Assembly (NCBI GenBank): GCA_015061115.1
Contig: SUXE01000007.1
Coordinates: 1 to 57,121, forward strand
DNA length: 57,121 nucleotides
Origin: Bacteroidales bacterium
GTDB lineage: Bacteria > Bacteroidota > Bacteroidia > Bacteroidales > Paludibacteraceae
Direction: 5' to 3'
Shown: positions 45,856 through 53,667 of the stretch, one piece after another
Numbering within the stretch: position 1 is the stretch's first letter
Layout of the letters: each line of letters starts with the position of its first letter
Notes under the pieces: model-generated
What the model was told of the DNA's origin: nothing
Databases searched by the model: none
The model's input: only the letters and a program-made list of their open reading frames with translations
Translations under genes and position numbers: made by a program

Positions 45856-45880
45856 GTATATATAGCCGACACTAGCGCAA

Positions 45881-45895
45881 GGCATCAGAGATGCC
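45881..45895. repeat. short hairpin in the spacer between elements A and B
   Basis: GGCATC 45881-45886 pairs with GATGCC 45890-45895 around AGA. It sits at the centre of the spacer between the two inverted structured elements. Confidence 0.6.
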
Positions 45896-45908
45896 AAGAG
45901 CTAATGAG

Positions 45909-46021
45909 GGCGTACAATACACCTATATTGGGGCGTTCCCGTTGCTTTGTTTTTGACAGATAGTTTTGAAGTTGCGAAGTTCATAGACCGTCAAAACCAA
46001 AGCGTAAAGGTACGCCTTTTT
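45909..46021 (+). ncRNA. structured RNA element B, inverted homologue of A
   Basis: Read on the plus strand. Closing stem GGCGTAC 45909-45915 with GTACGCC 46010-46016, or alternatively GGCGT 45932-45936 with the same 3' arm, followed by TTTTT (46017-46021). Long stem 45945-45957 with 45990-46002 (12 of 13 pairs). Apical stem TGAA 45967-45970 with TTCA 45980-45983 around the 9-base loop GTTGCGAAG. The apical stem differs at every position except one from that of element A, yet both pair, with the same loop sequence TGCGAAG. The transcribed strand is uncertain: the T-run favours plus, but the promoter at 46085-46116 would transcribe minus. Confidence 0.6.
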
Positions 46022-46084
46022 GTATGTAAATGCTGCTATTCCCAACTTCCACCCAGAGGATTTCTAGTTGATGAATAGATGCAA

Positions 46085-46116
46085 CAAATGTAAAAAATAT
46101 TTTTTTTGAAATCAAA
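46085..46116 (-). promoter_or_regulatory. consensus promoter TTTG-N20-TACATTTG reading into the structured leader
   Basis: On the minus strand: TTTG at 46116-46113, 20 bases, then TACATTTG at 46092-46085. Transcription would start near 46079 and run through elements B and A into the nuclease gene at 45699, giving a leader of about 380 bases. The region 46117-46259 is AT-rich and holds nothing else that I recognise. Confidence 0.7.
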
Positions 46117-46259
46117 CTGTATGATGATTATTGGAAAATTTTTTTTGTACTGTATTTTCAATATTAGTTTGAGAATCTCAAAAGATATTTCGATTGAAGA
46201 TGACGTAGATGAGCCATTTCAAAAATGTTGTTTTCAAAACAGATTTTTTATTTAGATTG

Positions 46260-46568
46260 CTAAATTTTATTCTTTTGCTCTTCTTCCAGCATCTTCGCCT
46301 TCCTTTTGATCATTTCGCCGGTTTTATGTCCGAAAAATCCACCTATTGATCCATCGCTGGCAATTACTCTGTGGCATGGGACATCAGGAGCAAAAGGATT
46401 GCGTTTGAGGGCTTGTCCGATTGCTTGTGGACAATTGCATCCGATTCTGTTGCCGAGTTCTTTGTATGATATTGTCTTTCCACAAGGAATAGAGAGAATC
46501 TCTAGATATACTTTCCTTTGGAATTCAGTGATGTTTGTGGCATTTAGTACACGTTCGCGAATGTCCAT
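46260..46568 (-). CDS. MGMT-family DNA alkyltransferase-like protein
   Basis: 102 residues from ATG 46568. It consists only of the DNA-binding/active-site domain of O6-methylguanine-DNA methyltransferases: FQRKVYLEILSIPCGKTISYKELG, then the active-site PCHRV (Cys present) and GGFFGHKTGEMIKRKAKML. The presence of Cys suggests real alkyl transfer rather than an alkyltransferase-like protein. The N-terminal ribonuclease-like domain of Ada/Ogt is absent. The longer frame, beginning at 46676, was rejected because a -7 box (46624-46631) lies between it and the chosen start. It is a lone gene between the two candidate RNA-associated systems. Confidence 0.85.
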   Translation of the reverse strand: MDIRERVLNATNITEFQRKVYLEILSIPCGKTISYKELGNRIGCNCPQAIGQALKRNPFAPDVPCHRVIASDGSIGGFFGHKTGEMIKRKAKMLEEEQKNKI

Positions 46569-46623
46569 ATACTTTGTCTGTGGTAAAGTTGATTCCCGTT
46601 TCCTGTAACGTATATGTTTTATG

Positions 46624-46631
46624 CAAAGATA
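46624..46631 (-). promoter_or_regulatory. -7 box TATCTTTG of the MGMT gene
   Basis: Matches TAnnTTTG on the minus strand, 56 bases before ATG 46568. It decides the start codon. Confidence 0.55.
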
Positions 46632-46770
46632 ATGAATCGCTGGTGAAAATTGAAAATAATTATAATATTTAGCCAATTAAGAGGCTGCAAATCAATTGGT
46701 AATAGTTTGAAATGTATGATTGGTAAAATCGGATGATAATAGTCGATAAAGAATTTTTTTGTTTGAAAAG

Positions 46771-46801
46771 TTGTCTGTTTGAAAATAAGTTCATACTTTT
46801 G
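46771..46801 (+). promoter_or_regulatory. promoter TTG-N20-TACTTTTG of the Abi_2 unit
   Basis: TTG 46771-46773 and TACTTTTG 46794-46801. The predicted start is near 46807, directly before the GC-rich hairpin, so the longer frame from ATG 46733 is not the start. Confidence 0.7.
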
Positions 46802-46806
46802 CAGTA

Positions 46807-46859
46807 CCAGAACCCCCAAGCCTCTCGTGGATGCTCAAATCGGGGGTCGTTTTATTTTT
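46807..46859 (+). ncRNA. candidate short ncRNA / attenuator upstream of the Abi_2 gene
   Basis: ACCCCC 46812-46817 pairs with GGGGGT 46842-46847. Inside, AGC 46819-46821 pairs with GCT 46833-46835 and a further short stem. The hairpin is followed by CGTTTTATTTTTA, a terminator-like tail, about 20 bases before the ATG at 46868. It is far more GC-rich than the surrounding DNA. A structured RNA upstream of abiF genes (the abiF motif) has been described, as I recall, and this fits that position. Most transcripts would end here as an RNA of about 45-50 bases, with some read-through. Confidence 0.65.
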
Positions 46860-46867
46860 ATAATATT

Positions 46868-47764
46868 ATGAGTGTACAGTACAAAAAACATTTCTCATGC
46901 ACATCCGACATTGTATCTCTTTTATTGGATAGAGGCCTTGTTATAGATGATGTTGATTTTGCACAAAGGTATATTGACAGAGTAGGGTATTATCGTTTAA
47001 GTGGTTATTTATATCCTTTGTTAAGATTTCCCAAAGAAATTCATTCTTTCAAATCTGGAAGTAAGTTTCAGAATGCAGTAAACTTATATCGCTTTGATAA
47101 AAAGTTAAGATTTTTGATCTTTTATGAAATAGAAAAGATAGAGATACTGTTTCGAAGTACATTGTCTAATGTTGTATCAGAATATACAGGGAATATTTTT
47201 TGGATGACTGATCCTTCTTTTTTTGTTAGTGAAGAGCGATTTTCTCGAACAATGACTCTCATCGACAAAGAATTAAAGAATTCAAAAGAGGAGTTTATTC
47301 TTCATTTCAAATCAAAGTATTCTAATCCATATCCTCCGGCTTGGATTCTTGTTGAAATTCTACCGCTTGGTGTTGTGACTCGTATTTTTGAAAACCTTGC
47401 TGATAACGTGCTTCGCAAAAAAATAGCATCTCGCTTTGGACTGCCAGTCCCAGTTTTTACATCTTGGATGACAATTGTTACGCTTACTCGTAATTCATGT
47501 TGCCATCATTCACGTGTATGGAATAAAGAAAATGCTATATGTCCGATGATACCAAAGAAAATTAAAGGTAAATGGATTGTATCTAAGGTTTCTCCAAAGC
47601 GAATCTATTTTGATTTATGTATAATTAAGTGGTTTGTTGATATCGTCTCCCCACATAATAAAATGAAAGAACGTCTGCTAAGGTTGTTTTTAAATTTCCC
47701 TATGATAGATATCAGAGCTATGGGGTTCCCTAAAAATTGGGAGACGGAACCTCTATGGATGTGA
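46868..47764 (+). CDS. Abi_2 family (AbiD/AbiF-like) HEPN protein
   Basis: 298 residues from ATG 46868. The N-terminus has the family motif RVGYYRLSGYLYPL (about 38-51). The C-terminal half has TRNSCCHHSRVWN, containing the HEPN ribonuclease motif R-x4-H (R208, H213, with N209 and H214), an R-N-x-x-(A/C)-H-H-x-R-x-W-N pattern typical of Abi_2. HEPN proteins of this type are RNases, and Abi_2 members cause abortive infection. An AbiF-type protein paired with an upstream RNA has been proposed as an ancestor of Cas13 toxins. Here the promoter and compact hairpin RNA lie directly upstream. Antiphage or toxin-antitoxin function is inferred. It is the only gene of its unit, followed by a terminator shared with lysA. 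Confidence 0.88.
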   Translation: MSVQYKKHFSCTSDIVSLLLDRGLVIDDVDFAQRYIDRVGYYRLSGYLYPLLRFPKEIHSFKSGSKFQNAVNLYRFDKKLRFLIFYEIEKIEILFRSTLSNVVSEYTGNIFWMTDPSFFVSEERFSRTMTLIDKELKNSKEEFILHFKSKYSNPYPPAWILVEILPLGVVTRIFENLADNVLRKKIASRFGLPVPVFTSWMTIVTLTRNSCCHHSRVWNKENAICPMIPKKIKGKWIVSKVSPKRIYFDLCIIKWFVDIVSPHNKMKERLLRLFLNFPMIDIRAMGFPKNWETEPLWM

Positions 47765-47783
47765 TATGTCAAGTATTTCCTCC

Positions 47784-47818
47784 ATAATTACGCATTACGA
47801 ATTATGCATTATGAATTA
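47784..47818. repeat. GCATTACGAATTATGCATTATG palindromic stretch
   Basis: Short AT-rich stretch with repeated GCATTA and GAATTA units, self-complementary in part. It directly precedes the terminator between the convergent Abi_2 and lysA genes. Similar stretches occur between genes of many Bacteroidales, as I recall; no function is claimed. Confidence 0.4.
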
Positions 47819-47856
47819 AAAAAGGAGTGTCAAAATCATTCGATTTTGACACTCCT
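47818..47856. terminator. strong terminator of purT-lysA (and Abi_2)
   Basis: AAGGAGTGTCAAAATC 47821-47836 pairs perfectly with GATTTTGACACTCCTT 47841-47856 around ATTC. On the minus strand it is followed by TTTTT (from 47820 leftward), so it ends the purT-lysA transcript. On the plus strand it also follows the Abi_2 gene. Confidence 0.92.
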
Positions 47857-47896
47857 TGATCTATTTGGCTTTTAGTTTTGCTTATTCGCGATCGTT

Positions 47897-49048
47897 TTAG
47901 ATCTCAGTAGACAAGTAGCCTTTAGGCAACTCACGTAGATTGTAGCGGCTTGCCATGATCTCTCCGTATGCTCCTGCTGAACGGAGTGCCAACAAATCGC
48001 CTCTCTCTGCCGCTGCGATAGAGCAGTCTTTCTGGAAGACGTCGCTCGATTCACAGATCGGACCAACTACATCATACTTCTCAGCTGGCTTTGATGATGT
48101 GATGTTCTCAATCTTGTGGTATGCCTGATATAGAGCTGGACGGATCAAGTCGGTCATTCCCGCGTCTACAATGGCAAACTGCTTTTCCTTTCCTTTCTTC
48201 ACGTATGTGACTTTTGTGATAAGGCTTCCGCACTGTGCCACAACACTTCTTCCTGGCTCACAATGTAGCTTCTGTCCGTCACGTAGTTTCAAACATTTTG
48301 CGTAGATCTCAAAATATTTCTTGAAGTTTGGAATTGGATTGCCGTCTGGGTTCTCATAGTCGATTCCCAATCCGCCTCCTACGTTGATATTCTTCAACTT
48401 GACTCCTTTTGCCTCAAGCTGATCCTGCAATGCGTTGATTCTCTCGCTCAATGGCTCAAAGCATCCTAAGTCTGTGATCTGGCTTCCAATATGGAAATGA
48501 AGTCCGATAAGTTCGACGTTGCTCATCTTGGCGATCATGTCGACAACCTTTTCAAGATCGTCCATGCTGAATCCAAACTTGTTCTCGTTCAAACCAGTAG
48601 TGATATAGCTGTGAGTGTGCGCATCCACATTCGGATTTACACGTAGCTCAACATGTGCAATCTTTCCTTTCTTTGCCGCCAATTCATTGATCACCTCAAG
48701 CTCTGGAATACTCTCGGCGTTGAAACAGAAAATGTTTGCGTCAAGAGCGGCGTTGATCTCCTTGTCTGTCTTTCCTACACCTGCAAACACAATCTTGTCG
48801 GCAGGGAAACCAGCCTTGACACATGCCAACACCTCGTTTCCACTTACACAGTCCGCGCCGATACCTGTTGCGGCGATGATTGCCAACACTTTCTCGTTAG
48901 CGTTGGCTTTGACTGCATAATGAGGAAGAAAACCGTATTTGTCGGCTTCTGTTTTCAATTCGTTCAATGTGGCTTTCAAAAGTTCTACATCATAATAGTA
49001 GAACGGTGTCTCTATCTTTCTTAGTTTCTCAATTGGAAAATTTGCCAT
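47897..49048 (-). CDS. lysA: diaminopimelate decarboxylase
   Basis: 383 residues. The last step of lysine synthesis: meso-diaminopimelate to L-lysine, PLP-dependent, cytoplasmic, dimeric. Fold III decarboxylase landmarks: YAVKANAN with the cofactor Lys47, HFHIGSQI, GGGLGIDY, EPGRSVVAQCG and VGPICESSDVF with the conserved Cys that acts across the dimer. A short, archetypal LysA without aspartokinase fusion. It follows purT by 21 bases and probably shares its promoter. The ATG at 49048 (MANFPIEKL) fits the family N-terminus. Confidence 0.95.
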   Translation of the reverse strand: MANFPIEKLRKIETPFYYYDVELLKATLNELKTEADKYGFLPHYAVKANANEKVLAIIAATGIGADCVSGNEVLACVKAGFPADKIVFAGVGKTDKEINAALDANIFCFNAESIPELEVINELAAKKGKIAHVELRVNPNVDAHTHSYITTGLNENKFGFSMDDLEKVVDMIAKMSNVELIGLHFHIGSQITDLGCFEPLSERINALQDQLEAKGVKLKNINVGGGLGIDYENPDGNPIPNFKKYFEIYAKCLKLRDGQKLHCEPGRSVVAQCGSLITKVTYVKKGKEKQFAIVDAGMTDLIRPALYQAYHKIENITSSKPAEKYDVVGPICESSDVFQKDCSIAAAERGDLLALRSAGAYGEIMASRYNLRELPKGYLSTEI

Positions 49049-49069
49049 TTTTATATAATGTGATTTTTT

Positions 49070-50251
49070 TTACAACTCTACTTTCAAACTATTGTATGCT
49101 GTGAAAGTCTTTTCTTTTGCCTCTTCGATATTCTCGCCACGGGCCAATATTACTGCCATACGACGTTTTCCGTGAACCTCTGGTTTGCCGAAGATACGGA
49201 TCTGTGTGTCTGGCAATGAAAGTACGTTTTCAATTCCAGAGAATGTCACATGGTTGCTGTCTCCTCTCACTACCACTGCCTTTGATGCAGATGGTCCGTG
49301 GAATGCGATGTTAGGGATTGGCAAACCTAGGATGGCTCTCACGTGTAGAGCGAACTCTGACAAGTCCTGTGAGATCATTGTCACCATTCCTGTGTCGTGT
49401 GGACGAGGGGATACTTCGCTGAAGATAACGTCGTCGCCCTTGACAAACAACTCAACTCCGAAAATACCGAATCCACCAAGAGCAGTTGTCACTTTCTCTG
49501 CGATATTCTTCGCTTTTGACAGTGCCGCACCTGTCATTGCCTGTGGCTGCCAGCTCTCCTGATAGTCGCCATCCACCTGATGGTGTCCGATTGGCTTCAA
49601 GAAACTTGTTCCGCCGACGTGTCTTACTGTAAGCAATGTGATCTCATAGTCGAAATCGATGAATCCTTCAACGATGACTTTGCCGGCTCCTGCACGTCCT
49701 CCCTCCTGAGAGATTTTCCATGCGTTCTCCACGTCGGCCTCACATTTGATCACACTCTGTCCGTGTCCTGAACTACTCATGATTGGCTTCACGACACATG
49801 GAATTCCGATCTCAGCAACTGCTTTGTGGAACTCTTCTTTTGTCTCAGCGAATTTATATCTGGATGTAGGAACACCAAGTTCTTCTGCTGCCAAACGACG
49901 GATGCCCTCTCTGTTCATTGTCAAGTATGTGGCACGTGCTGTTGGCACTACGTTGAATCCCTCTTTTTCTAGCTCCAAAAGAGTTGTAGTGGCGATACTT
50001 TCCACTTCTGGGATGATGTAGTCTGGACGCTCTTTCTCAATCACTTCTCTAAGTTTTGCTCCGTCAAGCATGGAGATTGTGTATGAACGGTGAGCTACCT
50101 GCATGGCTGGCGCATTGTCGTATCTGTCGACTGCAACCACCTCTACACCTAAACGTTGAAGCTCAATTACTACCTCTTTGCCTAATTCTCCGGCACCGCA
50201 GATTAGCGCTTTTTTGCGTACTCCTGACTTTGATGTTCCAATTGTTGTCAT
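49070..50251 (-). CDS. purT: formate-dependent phosphoribosylglycinamide formyltransferase PurT
   Basis: 393 residues from ATG 50251 ([10 protein letters not shown]). It converts glycinamide ribonucleotide, formate and ATP to formyl-GAR, replacing folate-dependent PurN in purine synthesis. ATP-grasp landmarks: [12 protein letters not shown] at the N-terminus, [14 protein letters not shown] and [17 protein letters not shown] 14-residue longer start at 50293 was rejected because the -7 box at 50276-50283 lies inside it. First gene of a probable operon with lysA. Confidence 0.94.
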   Translation of the reverse strand: MTTIGTSKSGVRKKALICGAGELGKEVVIELQRLGVEVVAVDRYDNAPAMQVAHRSYTISMLDGAKLREVIEKERPDYIIPEVESIATTTLLELEKEGFNVVPTARATYLTMNREGIRRLAAEELGVPTSRYKFAETKEEFHKAVAEIGIPCVVKPIMSSSGHGQSVIKCEADVENAWKISQEGGRAGAGKVIVEGFIDFDYEITLLTVRHVGGTSFLKPIGHHQVDGDYQESWQPQAMTGAALSKAKNIAEKVTTALGGFGIFGVELFVKGDDVIFSEVSPRPHDTGMVTMISQDLSEFALHVRAILGLPIPNIAFHGPSASKAVVVRGDSNHVTFSGIENVLSLPDTQIRIFGKPEVHGKRRMAVILARGENIEEAKEKTFTAYNSLKVEL

Positions 50252-50275
50252 AAGCGATAATAAATTTGTTTTTTG

Positions 50276-50283
50276 CAAAATTA
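50276..50283 (-). promoter_or_regulatory. -7 box TAATTTTG of purT-lysA
   Basis: Matches TAnnTTTG on the minus strand, 24 bases before ATG 50251. It sets the start codon. Confidence 0.6.
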
Positions 50284-50293
50284 CAAAATTCAA

Positions 50294-50606
50294 AACACCT
50301 GCAGAAATGAAACTCTAATTTTAATGTTGATTGTTGATATGTTTACTTACGGATTGATAGAAAACAGGGGTGAAAAAATGAAATTATAAATTTATTTGTG
50401 GCTTAATTGGGTAGTTTGAAATCGTTCTTCATGCCTTGTTTTCAAACGGATTTCGTTTGGATCAGTGGCCTATGATTAAGTTTGTGTGGCAGAATGTGTT
50501 TGCTGACGGTTTCCAATCTGAAAATTTCAATATTCGATTGTTAAAAAAGTATAAAATCCGAGAAAAATAGTAATTTTGTAATTTGTATATTCAAATTCAT
50601 ACGGAA
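50294..50606 (+). promoter_or_regulatory. divergent gap with -7 box TAATTTTG for the DUF4380 operon
   Basis: About 310 bases without a gene. CAAACG 50443-50448 pairs with CGTTTG 50454-50459. TAATTTTG at 50572-50579 is a -7 box 27 bases before ATG 50607, and probably drives the four-gene operon that follows. No riboswitch was recognised. Confidence 0.5.
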
Positions 50607-51584
50607 ATGAGTGGACGTATCGTAAAATTGGAATCAGCTGGCGTAGTGGCATTGATTAATGTCAACGTTGGAGGCCGTCTTGTGTTTTTTGGACGCAAGG
50701 GCGGAGAGAACATGATCAAATCAGACAAGTTTCTTCTTGAGGAGACGGTGGAATCGGAGATCATTCCTGATGCGTTCACAGATTTTGTCCAATACTATGG
50801 CCAGGAGGTATGGATCGGTCCGCAGACACAATGGTGGAAGCATCAGACTATCAATATGGAGCGACGTAATTCGCCCATCAATTGGCCGCCTGATCCATAC
50901 GTCTCTTTTGGCAAATTCGAGGTAGTCGAGAAGACAGACTCACAACTTGTCATTCAAGGTTGTGTGAGTGAGGTCAGCAAACTGAGTCTGAGAAAAATTT
51001 TCTCGCTAAACGACAAAGGATTGTTGAGATGCCATGTTGAGGCCACTTATTATGGAGACGGTGAGACTACAATTGACTTGTGGAATATAGTCAGAGTTTC
51101 CGGTGAGAACAAAATCAGAATATGCGGTGATTTGAAAGAGATAGACGGACCTACACATCCGTTTGAGAAAAAAGCCATTGGAAAGAAGGATGGTGATTTT
51201 TATACTTTCTGTCCGGATGAGATGACGAATGATTCACTTCCTCCAGAAATAGGATGGGGTGAGGATGGACAGGTACATTCCGGCAAATTCCATATGGATA
51301 TGAAGTATGGAATCATAGAAAGCTATAACGAAAGACTCGGGGATGTGTTGGTGATGAGTTTCCCGATATGCGATTTAGCTGATGATGGAAATACATGTGT
51401 TGGAATACATCCTACAGAGGGGCATTCTTTGGGTGAGGTATATTGTTATCACACTCTGGATGAAGATAAATCTATGTATGAGTTGGAATGTCATGGAAAG
51501 GCTGAGACGTTGAAGAATGGAGACACTGCGTCTACATGCATGGCCTTGTTCTTTAAACATTGCAGTTCGATTTTTGAAAATTAG
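50607..51584 (+). CDS. DUF4380-domain protein
   Basis: 325 residues from ATG 50607; an 8-codon longer frame begins at TTG 50583, inside the promoter. It resembles DUF4380 proteins, which have a predicted galactose-mutarotase-like beta fold: GGRLVFFGRKGGENMI at about 25, a W-rich WIGPQTQWWKH segment, and WGEDGQVHSG near 220. No signal peptide is visible, so it is likely cytoplasmic. Function unknown; carbohydrate binding is a family-level guess. The pgpH-like gene begins 10 bases after its stop, so they form one operon. Confidence 0.7.
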   Translation: MSGRIVKLESAGVVALINVNVGGRLVFFGRKGGENMIKSDKFLLEETVESEIIPDAFTDFVQYYGQEVWIGPQTQWWKHQTINMERRNSPINWPPDPYVSFGKFEVVEKTDSQLVIQGCVSEVSKLSLRKIFSLNDKGLLRCHVEATYYGDGETTIDLWNIVRVSGENKIRICGDLKEIDGPTHPFEKKAIGKKDGDFYTFCPDEMTNDSLPPEIGWGEDGQVHSGKFHMDMKYGIIESYNERLGDVLVMSFPICDLADDGNTCVGIHPTEGHSLGEVYCYHTLDEDKSMYELECHGKAETLKNGDTASTCMALFFKHCSSIFEN

Positions 51585-51593
51585 CGGATAATT

Positions 51594-53663
51594 ATGCGTT
51601 CGATAAAGGATAAAATAGATGGCGTTACGAGAAACCAACGCTTCGTTGTAGCGGCTTTGTTTCTCTTGGTCGGAGTGATAATCATTTCGATATTCCCTAC
51701 TGCGGCTAAGTTTGAATATAAGTTTGAGAAAGACGGAATCTGGCAGAAGGATGCCCTTACAGCACCGTTTCCATTCACTGTCTACAAACTTGACAGTGAG
51801 ATCAAGGATGAGAGCGACAGCCTGGTAAAACGTATGTTCCAGCCATATTTCACTATTTCCGACAGTGAAAGAGAAAAAGCGATTTCCAAGCTTAATCAGA
51901 AAACCAAGAGCGGAGATGTGGCGGATGCATATACAAAGTATATCAAGAGCCAGTTCTTCAATATCTATCAGAAGGGTATCATGGATGCCGACGATTTTGA
52001 CAGATTCAAGGACAGTTTCAAGACCATCCGTATAAAAGGAGACGATGCGAATGCTTTTGTTGAGATGCCTTTGAATTCCGTCTACACACCTAAAACGGCT
52101 TACGAACATATCCTGAACAAAGCTCCTTCGTCGTTGGATAAGGAGATTTTGAGCCGTTATGATATAGACAGAATGCTTTTTGTGAATCTTATTTATGATG
52201 AGAAAATCAGTGAATTGGCTCGTCAGGATATTATAAAGAGTGTGATCACAACGATTGGAGCTGTCAAGGAGGGTGAGAAAATCGTAGATAAGGGTGATAA
52301 AATCACAGATAAGGTTTACAGCAAGCTGACAAGTCTGGAGCGCGCTATCGAGAATGGTGAGGGTGATTCGTCCAACCGTTATTTGGTGAAGATAGGTCAG
52401 GTGATCATCGTGTCGATTTGTCTTTTGACATTCTATTTTTATTTGACACTATTCCGTACCCGTTTCATTCAGGAGCGACGCAATGTTGTGTTTATGCTTC
52501 TGATGATTCTTTCATTATGCGGTCTGACATCATTTGTGGTCCGCTATTCTCCTGATTGGGTCCATGCTATTCCGTATGCCATTCTGCCGATAGTCATAGC
52601 GACGTTCTTCGATACCCGAACGGCATTGTTCATGCATAATACGACGGTGCTGATATGCTCGTTCATCGTGCATGAAGGAGTGGAGTTCTTGTTGATGCAG
52701 GTTGTTATAGGTATGCTTACGATCTGTATTTTGAAAGATATGTATGAGCGTTCACAGCTTGTGAAGACAGTGATTATAATATTTGCGGCATACATATTCC
52801 TGTATTTCGGCTCCACATTGATTTATACATCCAAGTGGGTTCGAATAGATGCTGTCGAGTTTGTCCAGGAGTTGGGTCCGTTTGTCATGAATGCGTTGCT
52901 GTTGCTTTTCGCATACCCACTCATATATATAATAGAAAAGACATTCAATTATGTGTCTGATGTGACGTTGGTTGAGCTAGCCAACACCAACAATCCTTTG
53001 TTGCTACAGTTTTCAGAGGTGGCGCCTGGAAGTTTCCAGCATTCTATGCAGGTTGCCAATCTTGCCGACGCTGCGGCTCGAGAGATCGGTGCAAAACCTA
53101 TGTTGGTGAGAACTGGAGCGTTGTATCACGACATCGGCAAGATGGAGAATCCTGTTTTCTTCACTGAGAATCAGAGTGGTGTGAATCCGCATGACGCTTT
53201 GAATGACGAGGAAAGCAGTGCACGTATTATCATAGACCACGTCGCAAATGGATTGCGTATTGCCAAAGCGAACGGATTGCCTGAGAAAATTCAGGATTTC
53301 ATTCGTACGCATCATGGCACGAGTCAGGCTAAGTATTTCTATATCAAAGCCTGCAATAAGAATCCTGACACTCCCGTCGACATCAGTAAGTTCACATATC
53401 CCGGACCACGTCCGTTCTCAAGAGAGATGGCGATCCTTATGATGTGTGACGCTGTTGAGGCCGCATCAAGAAGTTTGAAGGAATATACAGATGAAAGCAT
53501 CACAAATCTTGTATCTAAGATAATTGATTCTCAGATCGCTGACGGAGCGTTCAAGGATGCACCGCTCACATTTAAGAATATAGAGCAGATCAAGGCAAAA
53601 CTGATAGAGAAACTAAAGACAATCTATCATACAAGAGTCAGTTATCCTGAATTAAAAAAATAG
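51594..53663 (+). CDS. HDIG-domain membrane phosphohydrolase (PgpH-like)
   Basis: 689 residues. It has an N-terminal membrane segment (about 20-37), an extracytoplasmic region (about 40-270), several transmembrane segments (about 275-455) and a cytoplasmic HD domain. This is the 7TMR-HDED/7TM-HD architecture of PgpH, a c-di-AMP phosphodiesterase in Firmicutes. HD motifs: HSMQVANLADAAA, LYHDIGKM at about 509, NPHDAL, IIIDHVANGL and THHGTSQAKYFY. c-di-AMP hydrolysis is inferred from the family. It sits in the operon DUF4380-pgpH-tsaE-DUF4271 with gaps of 10, 4 and 20 bases. Confidence 0.88.
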   Translation: MRSIKDKIDGVTRNQRFVVAALFLLVGVIIISIFPTAAKFEYKFEKDGIWQKDALTAPFPFTVYKLDSEIKDESDSLVKRMFQPYFTISDSEREKAISKLNQKTKSGDVADAYTKYIKSQFFNIYQKGIMDADDFDRFKDSFKTIRIKGDDANAFVEMPLNSVYTPKTAYEHILNKAPSSLDKEILSRYDIDRMLFVNLIYDEKISELARQDIIKSVITTIGAVKEGEKIVDKGDKITDKVYSKLTSLERAIENGEGDSSNRYLVKIGQVIIVSICLLTFYFYLTLFRTRFIQERRNVVFMLLMILSLCGLTSFVVRYSPDWVHAIPYAILPIVIATFFDTRTALFMHNTTVLICSFIVHEGVEFLLMQVVIGMLTICILKDMYERSQLVKTVIIIFAAYIFLYFGSTLIYTSKWVRIDAVEFVQELGPFVMNALLLLFAYPLIYIIEKTFNYVSDVTLVELANTNNPLLLQFSEVAPGSFQHSMQVANLADAAAREIGAKPMLVRTGALYHDIGKMENPVFFTENQSGVNPHDALNDEESSARIIIDHVANGLRIAKANGLPEKIQDFIRTHHGTSQAKYFYIKACNKNPDTPVDISKFTYPGPRPFSREMAILMMCDAVEAASRSLKEYTDESITNLVSKIIDSQIADGAFKDAPLTFKNIEQIKAKLIEKLKTIYHTRVSYPELKK

Positions 53664-53667
53664 AGCA

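Noticed and set aside
45757-46021. tmRNA, 6S RNA, tRNA-like or retron msr-msd
   Set aside because: No tRNA-like end, length too short for tmRNA or 6S, and no reverse transcriptase nearby.
45757-46021. MITE or transposon ends
   Set aside because: Not fully excluded: the two elements form inverted arms, but no target-site duplication is visible and stems covary, which favours RNA.
46733-46867. Longer Abi_2 start at 46733
   Set aside because: The promoter and hairpin lie between it and ATG 46868, and the added residues do not fit the family N-terminus.
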